NCBI GenBank assembly: GCA_033763695.1
Contig: JANRKB010000043.1
Location: forward strand, 372,001-436,000
Length of the DNA stretch: 64,000 bases
Source: JANRKB01 sp033763695
GTDB taxonomy: Bacteria; Planctomycetota; Phycisphaerae; Phycisphaerales; UBA1924
Reading direction: 5' to 3'
The number at the start of each line of letters is the position of its first letter. Within the stretch, counting starts at the first letter, position 1. The notes below the pieces were generated by a model. It saw nothing but the letters and a program-made list of their open reading frames with translations. It did no database searches and had not been told where the DNA came from. Positions 17,754 through 26,976 of this stretch are shown one piece after another. Position numbers and translations under genes: made by a program.

Positions 17754-17990
17754 TCAGCCCGGGTTGGCCCAGTCGGACTGCAAATAGGTTCGACCCACAT
17801 CGTCGACCACGAGACTGACTTTGTTTGACGCCTTGAGGATCGCCAGCAGTGCGGCGAGTTCCTGCGCACTGTCGGCATCGATGCGCGTCTTCTCCGGACT
17901 CGCAGGGTCGCCAAAGAGGACGACCAGTGCTCCTTTGTTGTTCTGAGCATCCCACGCGGCTGAATATCGGAGGATTGGCGCTGCGCTCAT
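17754..17990 (-). CDS. Small hypothetical protein
   Basis: This 78-residue protein reads as a compact alpha/beta domain: strand ALVVLFGD, helix SAQELAALLAILKASN and strand KVSLVVDDVGRTYL. There is no membrane segment or cysteine. Function unknown. It ends four bases from the convergent gene at 17129-17749. Confidence 0.65.
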   Translation of the reverse strand: MSAAPILRYSAAWDAQNNKGALVVLFGDPASPEKTRIDADSAQELAALLAILKASNKVSLVVDDVGRTYLQSDWANPG

Positions 17991-18103
17991 CGTTCGTCTC
18001 CTTGACGCTTCCGTCGTGACAACGCACCCGCAACTGAATCACGAACTCGGCTCGAAATCGCACACGTCGCCCGAAGCCGGGTCGAACCATTCTGGTCTCA
18101 GGC

Positions 18104-19450
18104 TCACGGCTTCTTCTCAGGACGCTGAAGCTGGATCACCTTGCGAACAACTTCGTGCGTAGCGTCCTGAGCGATGATGTCGAAGCTCGTCGCCTCGGCA
18201 CCCGCGTTGAACTTGAAGGTCACCTTGCCCGAGCCGCGCAGATCGTACTTGTACGTCTTGGCCTTCTCGTCGGCGGCGAGCTGTTCGAGATACTCCGACT
18301 TCGTCTTCGGAGCGAGCGGCTCAAGAACACTGACGCCCTTCACAACGATCGCGAAAGCATCGGCGCTGGTCCGCACGATGTTGACGTCGAGCTCGCCGGC
18401 GTTGTCCTTGTCGAGCTTGACCACAAGTGCCGCGGGCTGGATCGTCACCTCGGCAGGCACCGAAGTCGGCCGCTGGGAACTGAGGTTTCCCAGTGAGATC
18501 TCGCGCCGGATCTGGGCGACGCCCTCGTAGAACGACCCCATGTTGTGAAGTTCGAGCACATCCGCGATGGCGGCATCGACGGGATACTCGGCGATGGAGT
18601 TCGCCCGCTTGGGGTTGATCGTCTCGGTCAGGAACTTGCGACGGGCAGTCACGATGCGATCAACGATCGCCAGCCCGAACGCGTTCTGGTACACCTGCTC
18701 GCGGACGATGTCGCGTGAACCGCTGGCGATCGCCGAGATCGCGGTCAGGATGTTCTTGGTGCCCACCGGCGACACGATGCCAGCGACGGCGGCCGTAGAC
18801 GTCGCGGTCACGCCGAAGAGCACGTTGATCTCGTTCTCCAGGCCGATGATCGAGCTGAGGTGTTTGGCGACAATCTTGTCAGATTGCTGAATCATGATTG
18901 TCTGGAGTCGATTGCGCGACTGGCGATCAAGAAGCGCGGCTTGATATGCCGTGGTCGTCTGCTGCATCACCGCAAAGGAAAGCAGCCCTTCGCTCTGCCC
19001 CGGCTCGAATGCTGCGCCATCCTGCTTAATGCGTCGCAGCACTTCGCCGAGCTTGGCGTAGGGGACATAACCCGGGGGCAAGTCGCCGAACATAGGTTCG
19101 GCGAACGCATCGCCGCCCGGCGCGCCCGCAGGCGCAGGCGTCGCGGGGCTCCCCGTCGTTGTGTCCGGCTTTGCGACCTCTTGCTTGGTCATCGCCCGCT
19201 GACGGGACTGCCGCTCGTCCACTTCGATGGCCTTCTCGCTCTGCTTCGCAGTGCCCTGACCGGGAAACTGGAACGCATACTGATTGATGCGATCGTGCGA
19301 ATCAAAGCCCTTGAGATCTTTGTCATTGCTCGTCAGCTCCGGCACGCGATAGATGCGTCCGGGATCGCCGCCGTTCAGCAGGCCGCAGCCCGAGAGCAAT
19401 GAGCCAGCCAAAGCAAGAACCACGCCGCAGACGCGATGAATTCCAACCAT
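18104..19450 (-). CDS. Large lipoprotein of unknown function
   Basis: This 448-residue protein starts with a lipoprotein signal ending LLSGC (C22). A low-complexity Ala/Pro/Gly linker lies near residues 100-120. The middle is helical with IMIQQSDKIVAKHLSSIIGL and a hydrophobic TAAVAGIVSPVG stretch. The C-terminal part looks beta-rich (PAALVVKLDKDNAGELDVNI). No known domain was recognised. GGAGG precedes the ATG at good spacing, which decides the start. It is probably periplasmic, tethered to the inner or outer membrane, and transcribed alone. Confidence 0.82.
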   Translation of the reverse strand: MVGIHRVCGVVLALAGSLLSGCGLLNGGDPGRIYRVPELTSNDKDLKGFDSHDRINQYAFQFPGQGTAKQSEKAIEVDERQSRQRAMTKQEVAKPDTTTGSPATPAPAGAPGGDAFAEPMFGDLPPGYVPYAKLGEVLRRIKQDGAAFEPGQSEGLLSFAVMQQTTTAYQAALLDRQSRNRLQTIMIQQSDKIVAKHLSSIIGLENEINVLFGVTATSTAAVAGIVSPVGTKNILTAISAIASGSRDIVREQVYQNAFGLAIVDRIVTARRKFLTETINPKRANSIAEYPVDAAIADVLELHNMGSFYEGVAQIRREISLGNLSSQRPTSVPAEVTIQPAALVVKLDKDNAGELDVNIVRTSADAFAIVVKGVSVLEPLAPKTKSEYLEQLAADEKAKTYKYDLRGSGKVTFKFNAGAEATSFDIIAQDATHEVVRKVIQLQRPEKKP

Positions 19451-19626
19451 GTGCCACCCTCCGAGCGCGACGAGAAGCCTTGACACGGAGATTACATCAA
19501 GAGTGGTTGCCGCACACAAGGTTGCGACGCAATGTGAATATCCTGTGGAAATCCACGGTTCCGTGGGACCGCTCCAAGTTTTCGCTCACATTTGTGTATC
19601 CGGCCCGCGTCACCGCGAAATGGCCC

Positions 19627-20643
19627 TCACCGCCAGCCCATCATCGCCCACGCCGTAAGCGCGATGAAGACGGCGATGGCGGCCTGCGTGGCGCGATCGC
19701 GCCACACCAGTTCGGTCGGATCGTCGAACGTGCCCTTGTCCATCAGCACGATCGAGCGCAGCAGGCCGTAGGTCGCGGGCAGCAGCGTCAGCCACAAGGG
19801 CAGCGCGGCGAGCAGGCGACTCGCATCCTCTGCCACGCCGGGCGTCGAAGTCGCCGCCATGCCGCCGATCGAGTGCCGCGCGCTCTGGGCCTGGATGTAC
19901 CCCGCGTACGACAGCAGACATGCGACGCCTGTCACAACGACGAACATGCGCAGCGTGGCGTCGGTGTAGATGCCTTGCACCGCGCGGGCGTGCTCTGCCG
20001 CGGTGCCGCTCTCCATCGTGCGCCGTTCGCCGAGTCGCTTGCCGAAGGCGAGGAACATCGACACAAAGAACGTGCAGTTGAGCAGCCAGGGGCTGGGCGT
20101 CACGCCTGCGGCCACGCACCCCGCAAGCACGCGGAACACAAAGCCCATCGCCAGGCTGATCACATCGAGCACCACGGCACGCTTCATGCCCAGGCTGTAG
20201 AGAATCACGTTGGCCGCGTACGCCAGCAGCAGCACGCCGAAGCCCGCCCCCGCGTGCGACCACATCCACGCGGCGATCGCCCCGCCCGCGACAAACAACA
20301 ACCCGCACGCCGCATACGCCGCCCCGGGCGCGATCGCGCCGGACGCCAGCGGCCTGCGCTTCTTGCGCGGATGGTGGCGGTCGGCCTCGATGTCGCGCGC
20401 ATCATTAATGATGTAGCACGCCGAACTCACCACGCAGAACGCCAGCGTCGCCAGCGCGACGGCGCTCCACGTCACCGCGGCACGATCAACCGCAAAGCCA
20501 TACGCCGGGCCAACGACCACAAAGATGTTCTTGGCCCACTGCCGCGGCCGCACCAGCGCGAACCACGCCGCCACCCCGGTGGGGGCAGGGCGTCCGTCTG
20601 TCGTGGCGCTGGGCGCAGGATGGCTTGAGGCGTGATCGGTCAT
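19627..20643 (-). CDS. UbiA-family prenyltransferase (decaprenyl-phosphate phosphoribosyltransferase-like)
   Basis: This 338-residue integral membrane protein has about nine helices and the UbiA aspartate motif NDARDIEADRHHPRKKRRP at about residues 80-98, followed by LASG. That exact form, with HHP-K-RP, is typical of the branch transferring phosphoribose to decaprenyl phosphate (Rv3806c-like) rather than quinone prenylation. It should act on a polyprenyl-phosphate carrier in the inner membrane. No arabinogalactan or quinone genes are adjacent, so the acceptor is inferred only. It diverges from cysS. Confidence 0.88.
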   Translation of the reverse strand: MTDHASSHPAPSATTDGRPAPTGVAAWFALVRPRQWAKNIFVVVGPAYGFAVDRAAVTWSAVALATLAFCVVSSACYIINDARDIEADRHHPRKKRRPLASGAIAPGAAYAACGLLFVAGGAIAAWMWSHAGAGFGVLLLAYAANVILYSLGMKRAVVLDVISLAMGFVFRVLAGCVAAGVTPSPWLLNCTFFVSMFLAFGKRLGERRTMESGTAAEHARAVQGIYTDATLRMFVVVTGVACLLSYAGYIQAQSARHSIGGMAATSTPGVAEDASRLLAALPLWLTLLPATYGLLRSIVLMDKGTFDDPTELVWRDRATQAAIAVFIALTAWAMMGWR

Positions 20644-20776
20644 CGGAGTTGCGAGCGCACGCGGCCCGCGCGGCGCGAGTGTACCTCGCCCGACGCCAAA
20701 CGCGACTCGCTCGGCTCTTGATCGGTCTTTTTGCGTTCTCGCGTGAACCGCGGCAGCCAATCCATACCATCCGACC

Positions 20777-22654
20777 ATGCCCCTGCGTCTGTACAACACG
20801 CTCACGCGTCGCCTCGAAGACTTCGCGCCCGCCGACCCGGCCCACGTCACGTTTTACTCGTGCGGGCCGACGGTGTATGACGACGCGCACATCGGCAACT
20901 TCCGCTCGTTCCTGGCCGCCGACCTGCTGCGGCGCTGGATCGAATCGCCCTTGTGCGAAGTGGTGTCGGCCGCGGGCGGGGCATCGCGCATCCACGCCGG
21001 GCCGCGCCGCGTCACGCACGTGATGAACATCACCGACGTCGGACACATGACCGACGACGCCGACGGCGGCGAGAACGGCGAGGACCGCATGGCGGTCGCG
21101 GGGCGCCGCCTCGCCGAGGCCAAGAAGTCGGGCAAACTGCCCCCCGGCGTCGCGACGGACCTGGACCCCAATAACCCGTACACCATCGCGGCGTTCTACG
21201 CGCAGCGCTTCATCGAAGACGCCAAGAAGCTCGGCCTCAAACTCGCGCTCGAAGCCGAGAAAGACCCGAGCCTGATGCCGCGCGCCACCAAGAGCATCGA
21301 CGGCATGGTCGCGATGATCCGCCAACTCATCGCCAGCGGCCACGCCTACGCTACCGGCGCGCCCGGCCAGCGCGTCGTCTACTTCAAGGTCACCTCCTTC
21401 CCCGCCTACGGCACGCTCAGCGGCAACACGCTGGAGAAACTGCAATCGGGCGCCGGCGGCCGCGTGCAGGACGAACACCAAGGCCAGAAGCAACACCCCG
21501 CCGACTTCCTCCTGTGGAAGGAAGACCCGCGCCACATCATGAAGTGGCCCAGCCCCGTCGACGGCTGGGGCGAGGGCTACCCGGGCTGGCACATCGAGTG
21601 CAGCGTGATGAGCGCATCGCGCCTTCTCCGGCTTGACGACTTCGAGACGATCAACGATCTGAGACTACTAGCCAGAGCACGATTTGACGCAAACCGCTAC
21701 TGGCTAGAGGAGGACGGCCACCATTGGATTACTCGGAGGTTGCCGCGGCAGCGCTACAGCGATCTAGATGTGGTTCTGAACTGGGTTTACCAATTTGATC
21801 TGCCTCCCGACATTGCCGTTCCACGAATTTCCCCGAGCACGGTGAATCGCAGGATGTCGAAGTCTCAGCTACTGCTAGCCATCGCGATGTGGACCAAGTT
21901 TCCACAAAGCAGCATTGACCTGCACTCGGGCGGCGAGGACAACATCTTCCCGCACCACGAGTGCGAGATCGCCCAGACCTGCTGCGCCTTCAACGAGAAC
22001 CCCGGCGGCGCGACCTATGCCCGCATGTGGTTCCACCCGCGCTTCCTGATGGTCAACGGCGACAAGATGAGCAAGAGCAAGGGCAATTTCTTCACCGCCC
22101 GCGATCTCTTCGACAAAGGCCACGAACCCGCCGCCCTGCGCCTCGCGCTCATCAGCACGCACTATCGCAGCAACGCGAACTTCACCGAGCAACTGCTCAA
22201 AGACGCGGCTCGCATGATCGAGCGCTGGCGCAAGATCGCCGATGCGCCCGCGACATCGAACCCCGGCGGCCAAGGCGCACGCGATGCCGCACGCCTTGCA
22301 TTCGCCGACGCGCTGCATGAAGACCTCAACATCGCCGGCGCGATCGCGGCGATCAACACGTGGGTCGGCTCGTGCGACACGCCGGGCAGCGAAGACACGG
22401 CACTGATGAAGACGTTTGACGAAGTGCTGGGCGTGCTGAGCCTGCCGCGCTCGGCGAGCACCAGCACGGCGATCGGCGTCTTCCTGCCGGGCGTAACGCC
22501 GAGCGATGAGGTGCAGGGGCTGCTTGAGCAGCGCCGTGCCGCACGCGCCGCCAAGGACTTCAAGAAGTCAGACGAGATCCGCGATGCGCTGCTGAAAATG
22601 GGCTACACGATCAAGGATGTCGCGGGCGGCAAGGTGGAAGTAGGCCGCGCGTAA
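20777..22654 (+). CDS. cysS: Cysteinyl-tRNA synthetase with in-frame insertion
   Basis: This 625-residue class I aminoacyl-tRNA synthetase attaches cysteine to tRNA-Cys. It has the HIGH-type signature CGPTVYDDAHIGN, the KMSKS loop as DKMSKSKGN, and the zinc ligands C29, the C of HIEC, the H of FPHHE and the last E. It is much longer than the usual 460-500 residues. The excess is partly in the N-terminal part and mainly in about 92 residues inserted between HIECSVMS and the SGGEDNIFPHH motif. The insertion has low GC and different codons (see separate feature) but keeps frame. The C-terminal anticodon-binding part is normal. Confidence 0.95.
   Translation: MPLRLYNTLTRRLEDFAPADPAHVTFYSCGPTVYDDAHIGNFRSFLAADLLRRWIESPLCEVVSAAGGASRIHAGPRRVTHVMNITDVGHMTDDADGGENGEDRMAVAGRRLAEAKKSGKLPPGVATDLDPNNPYTIAAFYAQRFIEDAKKLGLKLALEAEKDPSLMPRATKSIDGMVAMIRQLIASGHAYATGAPGQRVVYFKVTSFPAYGTLSGNTLEKLQSGAGGRVQDEHQGQKQHPADFLLWKEDPRHIMKWPSPVDGWGEGYPGWHIECSVMSASRLLRLDDFETINDLRLLARARFDANRYWLEEDGHHWITRRLPRQRYSDLDVVLNWVYQFDLPPDIAVPRISPSTVNRRMSKSQLLLAIAMWTKFPQSSIDLHSGGEDNIFPHHECEIAQTCCAFNENPGGATYARMWFHPRFLMVNGDKMSKSKGNFFTARDLFDKGHEPAALRLALISTHYRSNANFTEQLLKDAARMIERWRKIADAPATSNPGGQGARDAARLAFADALHEDLNIAGAIAAINTWVGSCDTPGSEDTALMKTFDEVLGVLSLPRSASTSTAIGVFLPGVTPSDEVQGLLEQRRAARAAKDFKKSDEIRDALLKMGYTIKDVAGGKVEVGRA
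21630..21905 (+). other. In-frame low-GC insertion within cysS
   Basis: This stretch encodes about 92 residues beginning RLDDFETIND and ending MWTKFPQ, exactly where other CysRS proteins have a short link between the HIEC zinc ligand and the GGGxDxxFPHHE motif. A hand count of 21661-21900 gives about 131 of 240 bases as G/C (55%), well below the GC-rich flanks, and it uses rare codons such as CTA, AGA and TTT. No intein splice residues, terminal repeats or recognised domain were found. It could be an acquired insert or a chimeric join in the assembly. Confidence 0.8.
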
Positions 22655-22657
22655 GCC

Positions 22658-22764
22658 GTGCCACTGATGTCCGAGTCTGCGAGGACATCAGTGCTCTTGC
22701 GCAATGTGATGGTGTCAGATCAACAGCACCGAGATGCTCGCAAAGCCTCTCATCTCGGTGGCAC
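22658..22764 (+). repeat. R2 element upstream of R1 copy B
   Basis: GTGCCA (22658) and TGGCAC (22764) bound hairpin 1 CACTGATGTCC/GGACATCAGTG (22662-22693) and hairpin 2 CACCGAGATG/CATCTCGGTG (22727-22760). It begins four bases past the cysS stop and so could also be its transcription end. Confidence 0.85.
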
Positions 22765-22791
22765 GGTTCGGCGTGCATTGCGCAAGCTCTT

Positions 22792-22996
22792 CACGGCGAA
22801 GCCGTGGTGGTGAGTAGCCGTGGGTCGCCGCGCAGCGGCACCCGCGGAACAACAGCCCTCTTGAACGAGATTGTCAAAGCTGGATCGTTTATCACACAAT
22901 CCACCGTCGACGATCCCGCGCGGCGGCGCTCTTTCGTCGGGTGCGGCTGCGCCGCGACCCGACGCTATTGACCCGCACGGCGTTGCCGTGCAAAGC
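22792..22996 (+). repeat. R1 palindromic element, copy B
   Basis: About 205 bp. Left outer hairpin CACGGCGAAGCCGTG, left inner hairpin CCGTGGGTCGCC...GGCACCCGCGG, central stem GATTGTCAAAGCTGGATCG against its partner, right inner hairpin GTCGGGTGCGG...CGACCCGAC and right outer hairpin GCACGGCGTTGCCGTGC. It is flanked on both sides by R2 elements. Confidence 0.88.
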
Positions 22997-23024
22997 CAGG
23001 TACTCGTGTTCCATGAAGTACTTC

Positions 23025-23147
23025 GTGCCACTGATGTCCGAGTCTGCGAGGACATCAGTGCCGAGATGAAGCATCGCTCGCGCGCTACTGCGATCTGATG
23101 AGATCACACTGCACCGATCGTCACAAAGCGTCTCATCTCGGTGGCAC
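23025..23147 (+). repeat. R2 element downstream of R1 copy B
   Basis: GTGCCA (23025) and TGGCAC (23147) bound hairpin 1 CACTGATGTCC/GGACATCAGTG, identical to the upstream copy, and a decayed hairpin 2 CACCGA...TCGGTG. Together with the upstream R2 and R1 copy B it makes a 490-bp composite. Confidence 0.82.
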
Positions 23148-23168
23148 GAGTCCGCATCCCGCCCAACG

Positions 23169-23197
23169 AAAAGGCCCTCCGCTTCCGGAGGGCCTTG
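23169..23197 (-). terminator. Rho-independent terminator of the EF-G-like gene
   Basis: On the minus strand AAGGCCCTCCG and CGGAGGGCCTT form an 11-bp stem with loop GAAG, followed by TTCGTTGGG. It lies about 35 bases beyond the stop of the EF-G-like gene. Confidence 0.88.
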
Positions 23198-23230
23198 CTG
23201 CTTCGTGACGTTCACTTCACCGTCGCGAAC

Positions 23231-25312
23231 TCAATCTTCAATGGCCTTGGGCTTGTACGCCGCGATCACCGCGCTCTGGATGTTGTGCGGCGTTTCCTCA
23301 TCATGGCTGTAGTCCATGCTGAACGTCCCCGCGCCACCCGTCATGCTCTTGAGTTCGTTCGCGTAGTTCTGCAGTTCGCCCAGCGGCGCGATCGCCCGCA
23401 CCAGGCACAGGTCAGCGCCCGAAAGCCCCGAGTCCTGCACGCGGCCGCGCTTGGTCGCCAGGTGTCCCGCGATGTCGCCCATGTAGCGCGCGGGCGCGGT
23501 CACCTCGACGGTCACATACGGCTCGAGCAACTTCGGCCGCGCCTTCGCGACGGCATCGATGAACGCTCGCTTGCCGGCGGTGATGAACGCGATCTCCTTG
23601 CTGTCCACGTCGTGATACTTGCCGTCGGTCAGCACGCAGCGGATGCCCTTCATCGGATAGCCCGCGATCGCGCCCTCCGACATGATCTGCCGCACGCCCT
23701 TCTCCACCGCCGGCCAATACTGCCGCGGCACCGTGCCGCCCACCACTTCCGTGGCGAACTCAAAGTCATCGGTCGACTCCGGCGGCAGCGGCTCGACACG
23801 CAGATACACCTCGCCGAACTGGCCCGCACCGCCCGTCTGCTTCTTGTGGCGATGGTGGCCGTCGGCCCGCGTCGTGATCGTCTCCTTGTACGCCACCTTG
23901 GGCGGCGTGGTCACGAGTTCGATGCCGACGTTCTTGAGCTTCTCGACCACCACACGCAGGTGCAGTTCGCCCAGGCCCTTCATCACCGTCTGATTCGTCG
24001 CGGCGATCCGCTCGATCGCCAGGCACGGATCCTCGGCCAGAAGCTTGTGTGCCGCACCGCTGAACTTCGTTTCGTCGGCGTGGTTCTTGAGTTCGATGGC
24101 CAGCCCGTACATTGGCTTGGGCAGCGGCAGCGGGATCAGATGCACCGAGTCCAGCTCGTGGCTGTCGTGCAGCACGCCGTTGAACTTCAGCTCATCAATC
24201 TTGCTCACCGCGGCGATCTCGCCGGGGCCGACTTCATGCACTTCGACGTGCTCCTTGCCCTGGAGCTTGAAGAGGTGCGTGATGCGGATGGGCTTCTTGC
24301 CGTCGTCAATGAACAGATCCTGCCGTGCTTTGATCGTGCCTTGATGCACGCGGAAGATGCCGAGCTTGCCCACGAACGGATCGGTGGTGACGCGGAAGAT
24401 GTGCGCCAGCACCTTGCCCGCCGGATCGGGCTTGGCATGCCACTCGACATCCTCGCCCTCGGCCGATTCGCGCATCGCGAACTCGGGCGGGTTCACCTCG
24501 ACCGGGCTGGGGCAGAGGCTGGCAAAGACGTGCAGCAGGTCATCCGCGCCCGCTCCGGTCTTGGCCGAGCAGAAGCAGATGGGCACCAGGTGCGCTTCCT
24601 CCAGCGCCTTCTCGAACGCAACGTGCAGTTTCTCGGGGTCAAAGCCCTCGCCCTTCTCCAGATACTGCATCGTCAGTTCTTCGTCGACCTCGATCACCTG
24701 CTCGACGATGTTCTTGTGCGCCTCGTGCACCGACGAGAAGTCGGTGCTGTCGCCCGCGGCATCGCTGCCGTCGTGCTCAAAGACGTTGATCACCTTCGCA
24801 CCCTTCATCGTGGGCAGGTTGATCGGCAGACAGATGTTGCCGAACGTCTCGCGGATCTGATCGACCAGCGCGGGCAGATCGGCGAGTGACTCGTCGATCT
24901 TGTTGATGATGATCATCCGCGGGATCTTGCGCTGCTCGGCGACCGCCATCAGTCGGCGCGTCGTCGAGTCGATCCCCTTCAAGGCGTCGATCACGACGGC
25001 GACGGTCTCCACCGCTGGGAAGCACGCGATCGCGTGACCGACAAAGTCGGCCAGCCCCGGCGTGTCGATGAGGTGGACGTCGTGGCCCTCGTAATCAAAG
25101 TGCATGAACGACGGCTGCAGCGAATGCTTGTGATGTTTCTCTTCGTCGGTGAAGTCGCTCACCGTGTTGCCCTCGGCGATCGTGCCGAGTCGCTTGCTCG
25201 CCCCCGCCGCAAACAGCAATCGCTCCGCGATGCTCGTCTTGCCGCTGCCTCCGGCCCCCACAAGACACACGTTTCGGATGTCGGCTGGATTGCGTACCGC
25301 CATATGGCACAC
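23231..25312 (-). CDS. EF-G-like translational GTPase (EF-G2 subfamily)
   Basis: This protein of about 694 residues has the five-domain layout of EF-G. The GTPase motifs are G1 GAGGSGKTS, G3 DTPGLADF and G4 NKID; switch I reads TVSDFTDEE, as in the EF-G2/fusA2 branch rather than canonical EF-G. Domain IV contains GQFGEVYLRVEP, and the end is KPKAIED. The role of EF-G2 in ribosome translocation is not essential in most hosts and is poorly defined. GGAG lies 7 bases before a GTG at 25312; an ATG three codons later is the alternative. No rps12/rps7/tuf cluster is nearby, which also argues for a paralogue. Confidence 0.94.
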   Translation of the reverse strand: MCHMAVRNPADIRNVCLVGAGGSGKTSIAERLLFAAGASKRLGTIAEGNTVSDFTDEEKHHKHSLQPSFMHFDYEGHDVHLIDTPGLADFVGHAIACFPAVETVAVVIDALKGIDSTTRRLMAVAEQRKIPRMIIINKIDESLADLPALVDQIRETFGNICLPINLPTMKGAKVINVFEHDGSDAAGDSTDFSSVHEAHKNIVEQVIEVDEELTMQYLEKGEGFDPEKLHVAFEKALEEAHLVPICFCSAKTGAGADDLLHVFASLCPSPVEVNPPEFAMRESAEGEDVEWHAKPDPAGKVLAHIFRVTTDPFVGKLGIFRVHQGTIKARQDLFIDDGKKPIRITHLFKLQGKEHVEVHEVGPGEIAAVSKIDELKFNGVLHDSHELDSVHLIPLPLPKPMYGLAIELKNHADETKFSGAAHKLLAEDPCLAIERIAATNQTVMKGLGELHLRVVVEKLKNVGIELVTTPPKVAYKETITTRADGHHRHKKQTGGAGQFGEVYLRVEPLPPESTDDFEFATEVVGGTVPRQYWPAVEKGVRQIMSEGAIAGYPMKGIRCVLTDGKYHDVDSKEIAFITAGKRAFIDAVAKARPKLLEPYVTVEVTAPARYMGDIAGHLATKRGRVQDSGLSGADLCLVRAIAPLGELQNYANELKSMTGGAGTFSMDYSHDEETPHNIQSAVIAAYKPKAIED

Positions 25313-25550
25313 CCCATTTCTCCTCGCGCACACACAGCGGCGAGGGTGGTGACTCGCGCCCGAGTGTCGCACGCGCGGCATGCCCGAGCGCCTGAACGCA
25401 GTCTATGTAAAGACCGCGCCAAAGCAATGCGTGCAATGCCTGTGCCAGACCGCTCGCATTCTGACCGTTGCGAACGTCTTGCGAATGAGAATGTCGTGTG
25501 CCAAGACCGGGAACAAGACCGGGAAACACCCCTGCCGCCGATGCACCGCC

Positions 25551-26669
25551 TCAGTCTGCGTCGGCCGCTTGGTTCATCGGCGCCTCCGCCACCGGCGCGA
25601 GGTGCTGGCGCAGCCACACATAGGAGTGCACCACGCCCGCCGTGTCCACGCCCCAGCCGACCACGTTGCCCGATTCATCCACACTCGACGCGCGGCTTGT
25701 CCGCATCGTCGTCGGCAACAACGCGTGCAGATCCACAAACTCGTGGTTCACGCCCACCCACGCGATCGCGTGGCTCTCCTTGGGTGTTCCGATCGCATCG
25801 GTGGTGTTGCCATAGCCCGCGATGGTGTCGCTTTCGATCGCCAGCGCGAACGAGTGGCGATACGTCGAAGGCAGGTAGACGAAGCTGGCGGCGCTGCCCG
25901 TCCAATAGCCCGCGGAGTAGAAGCGGATGTCGCGCGGCTTGGCTTCGTTGCGCACGCGCACGTCGACGCCCAGATATCCCACCTGCAACGTGCCATCGGT
26001 GTCGGTGGCGACCGAGACGTCATACGCAGGCACATGCAGATCAACGAACGAGTTAGGCGTGCCGCGCCACATCGCGGCGGTTGAACCCTTTGAGCCAAGC
26101 GCGGTGCCGACCTGCACGCCGCCGACGACGCCGGTGACGGTGTTGTCTTTGCCCAGGTCGATCGCCGCACCCGTGTTCAGATCCCACAACATCGCGTGCG
26201 TCGCGCCGACGCCTCGCTCGGGGTCGCCCTCGGTGGCGGAGCCGACGATCTGTGTGCCGTCGGTCGCGACCGCGCGGCCCGCAACAAACGAGAAGGGCAC
26301 CGGCAGCGTCGTCGGCGTCGCGCCCTGCCACAGCACGGGCCACTGCGCCAGCGATGCCGTGCCTGCGTATCCGACGCTGAGCGAGCCGTTGCGGCCGTAC
26401 ACCGCGGAGAACGTGGCGTTGCCCGGGTGCAGATCAACGAGCCCCTGCCCGGTCCACAGCACGCCGTGGTTGCCCACGGTGCCGCCGATCACGCCGCCCG
26501 AGATGGTGTTGGCAAACCCGCCCGCCGACACTTCACGCACCACGTAGCGATGCGCGAGCGAGACGCTGGTCTGGGCCTGTGCAATGCTGCACGCGCCTCC
26601 AGTGGCCACGCACACCGCGGCGACGACGGCGATCGGAGAGCGAGACAGTGCGGCGTTGTTCCACGACAT
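25551..26669 (-). CDS. Secreted beta-propeller-like HAF repeat protein
   Basis: This 372-residue protein has a signal peptide (cleavage near IAQAQT) and then repeated short modules of the form 'xxAxLW...xxxDL', for example HGVLWTGQGLVDLH, HAMLWDLNTGAAIDLG, AAMWRGTPNSFVDLH and HAIAWVGVNHEFVDLH. These are HAF-type extracellular repeats, expected to fold as propeller blades. No catalytic residues were seen. AGGAGGA stands at ideal spacing before ATG 26669 and fixes the start. It is probably exported beyond the inner membrane; ligand unknown. No sorting tail is visible at the C-terminus. Confidence 0.83.
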   Translation of the reverse strand: MSWNNAALSRSPIAVVAAVCVATGGACSIAQAQTSVSLAHRYVVREVSAGGFANTISGGVIGGTVGNHGVLWTGQGLVDLHPGNATFSAVYGRNGSLSVGYAGTASLAQWPVLWQGATPTTLPVPFSFVAGRAVATDGTQIVGSATEGDPERGVGATHAMLWDLNTGAAIDLGKDNTVTGVVGGVQVGTALGSKGSTAAMWRGTPNSFVDLHVPAYDVSVATDTDGTLQVGYLGVDVRVRNEAKPRDIRFYSAGYWTGSAASFVYLPSTYRHSFALAIESDTIAGYGNTTDAIGTPKESHAIAWVGVNHEFVDLHALLPTTMRTSRASSVDESGNVVGWGVDTAGVVHSYVWLRQHLAPVAEAPMNQAADAD

Positions 26670-26818
26670 GGTGCGATTCCTCCTGGAGCCCGGTGTGGGC
26701 CCGAGTTCAGGAGTCACGCACTCGCGGCTGAGATACAGCCGCGAGGAAGAAAGTCATCAGTTTGTGCAGATGACAGTGGGGTTAGAATGTCATGCGTCGC
26801 GGCGGCGGCGGAAAGAAA

Positions 26819-26841
26819 AACCGCGGGGCTCAGCCCCGCGG
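26819..26841 (-). terminator. Rho-independent terminator after msrBA
   Basis: The stem CCGCGGGG/CCCCGCGG with loop CTGAG on the minus strand is followed by TTTTTCTTTC. It lies beyond the msrBA stop and the tandem repeat. An almost identical terminator occurs at 46354-46379. Confidence 0.85.
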
Positions 26842-26894
26842 CTTTCGTCAAGGCACTTTGACAGGTGGGGCTTTCGGTGGCGGTGAGGCTATTT

Positions 26895-26976
26895 CACTCA
26901 CCCACTCACCCACTCACCCACTCACCCACTCACCCACTCACTCACTCACTCACTCACCCACTCACCCACTCACTCA
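26895..26976. repeat. CACTCACC tandem repeat
   Basis: About 80 bases of tandem 8-mers CACTCACC with an inner stretch of pure CACT 4-mers. The right end runs into the last codons and stop of msrBA. Such a tract can slip during replication. A short decayed relative (ATTCACCCACTCACTC) follows the similar terminator near 46390. Confidence 0.9.

Noticed and set aside
21630..21905. cysS insertion as an intein
   Set aside because: There is no Cys/Ser at the N-junction with a His-Asn end, and no splicing or endonuclease motifs.
22658..23147. R2-R1-R2 region as a CRISPR or integron attC array
   Set aside because: Repeats are palindromic, inverted and over 100 bp with no spacer pattern or integrase; attC core sites were not seen.
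23141..24889. Long antisense frame against the EF-G-like gene
   Set aside because: Sense frame carries all GTPase motifs; the antisense product is Arg/His-rich without domain logic.
26895..26976. Tandem repeat as a CRISPR array
   Set aside because: The unit is 4-8 bases with no unique spacers and no cas genes are present.
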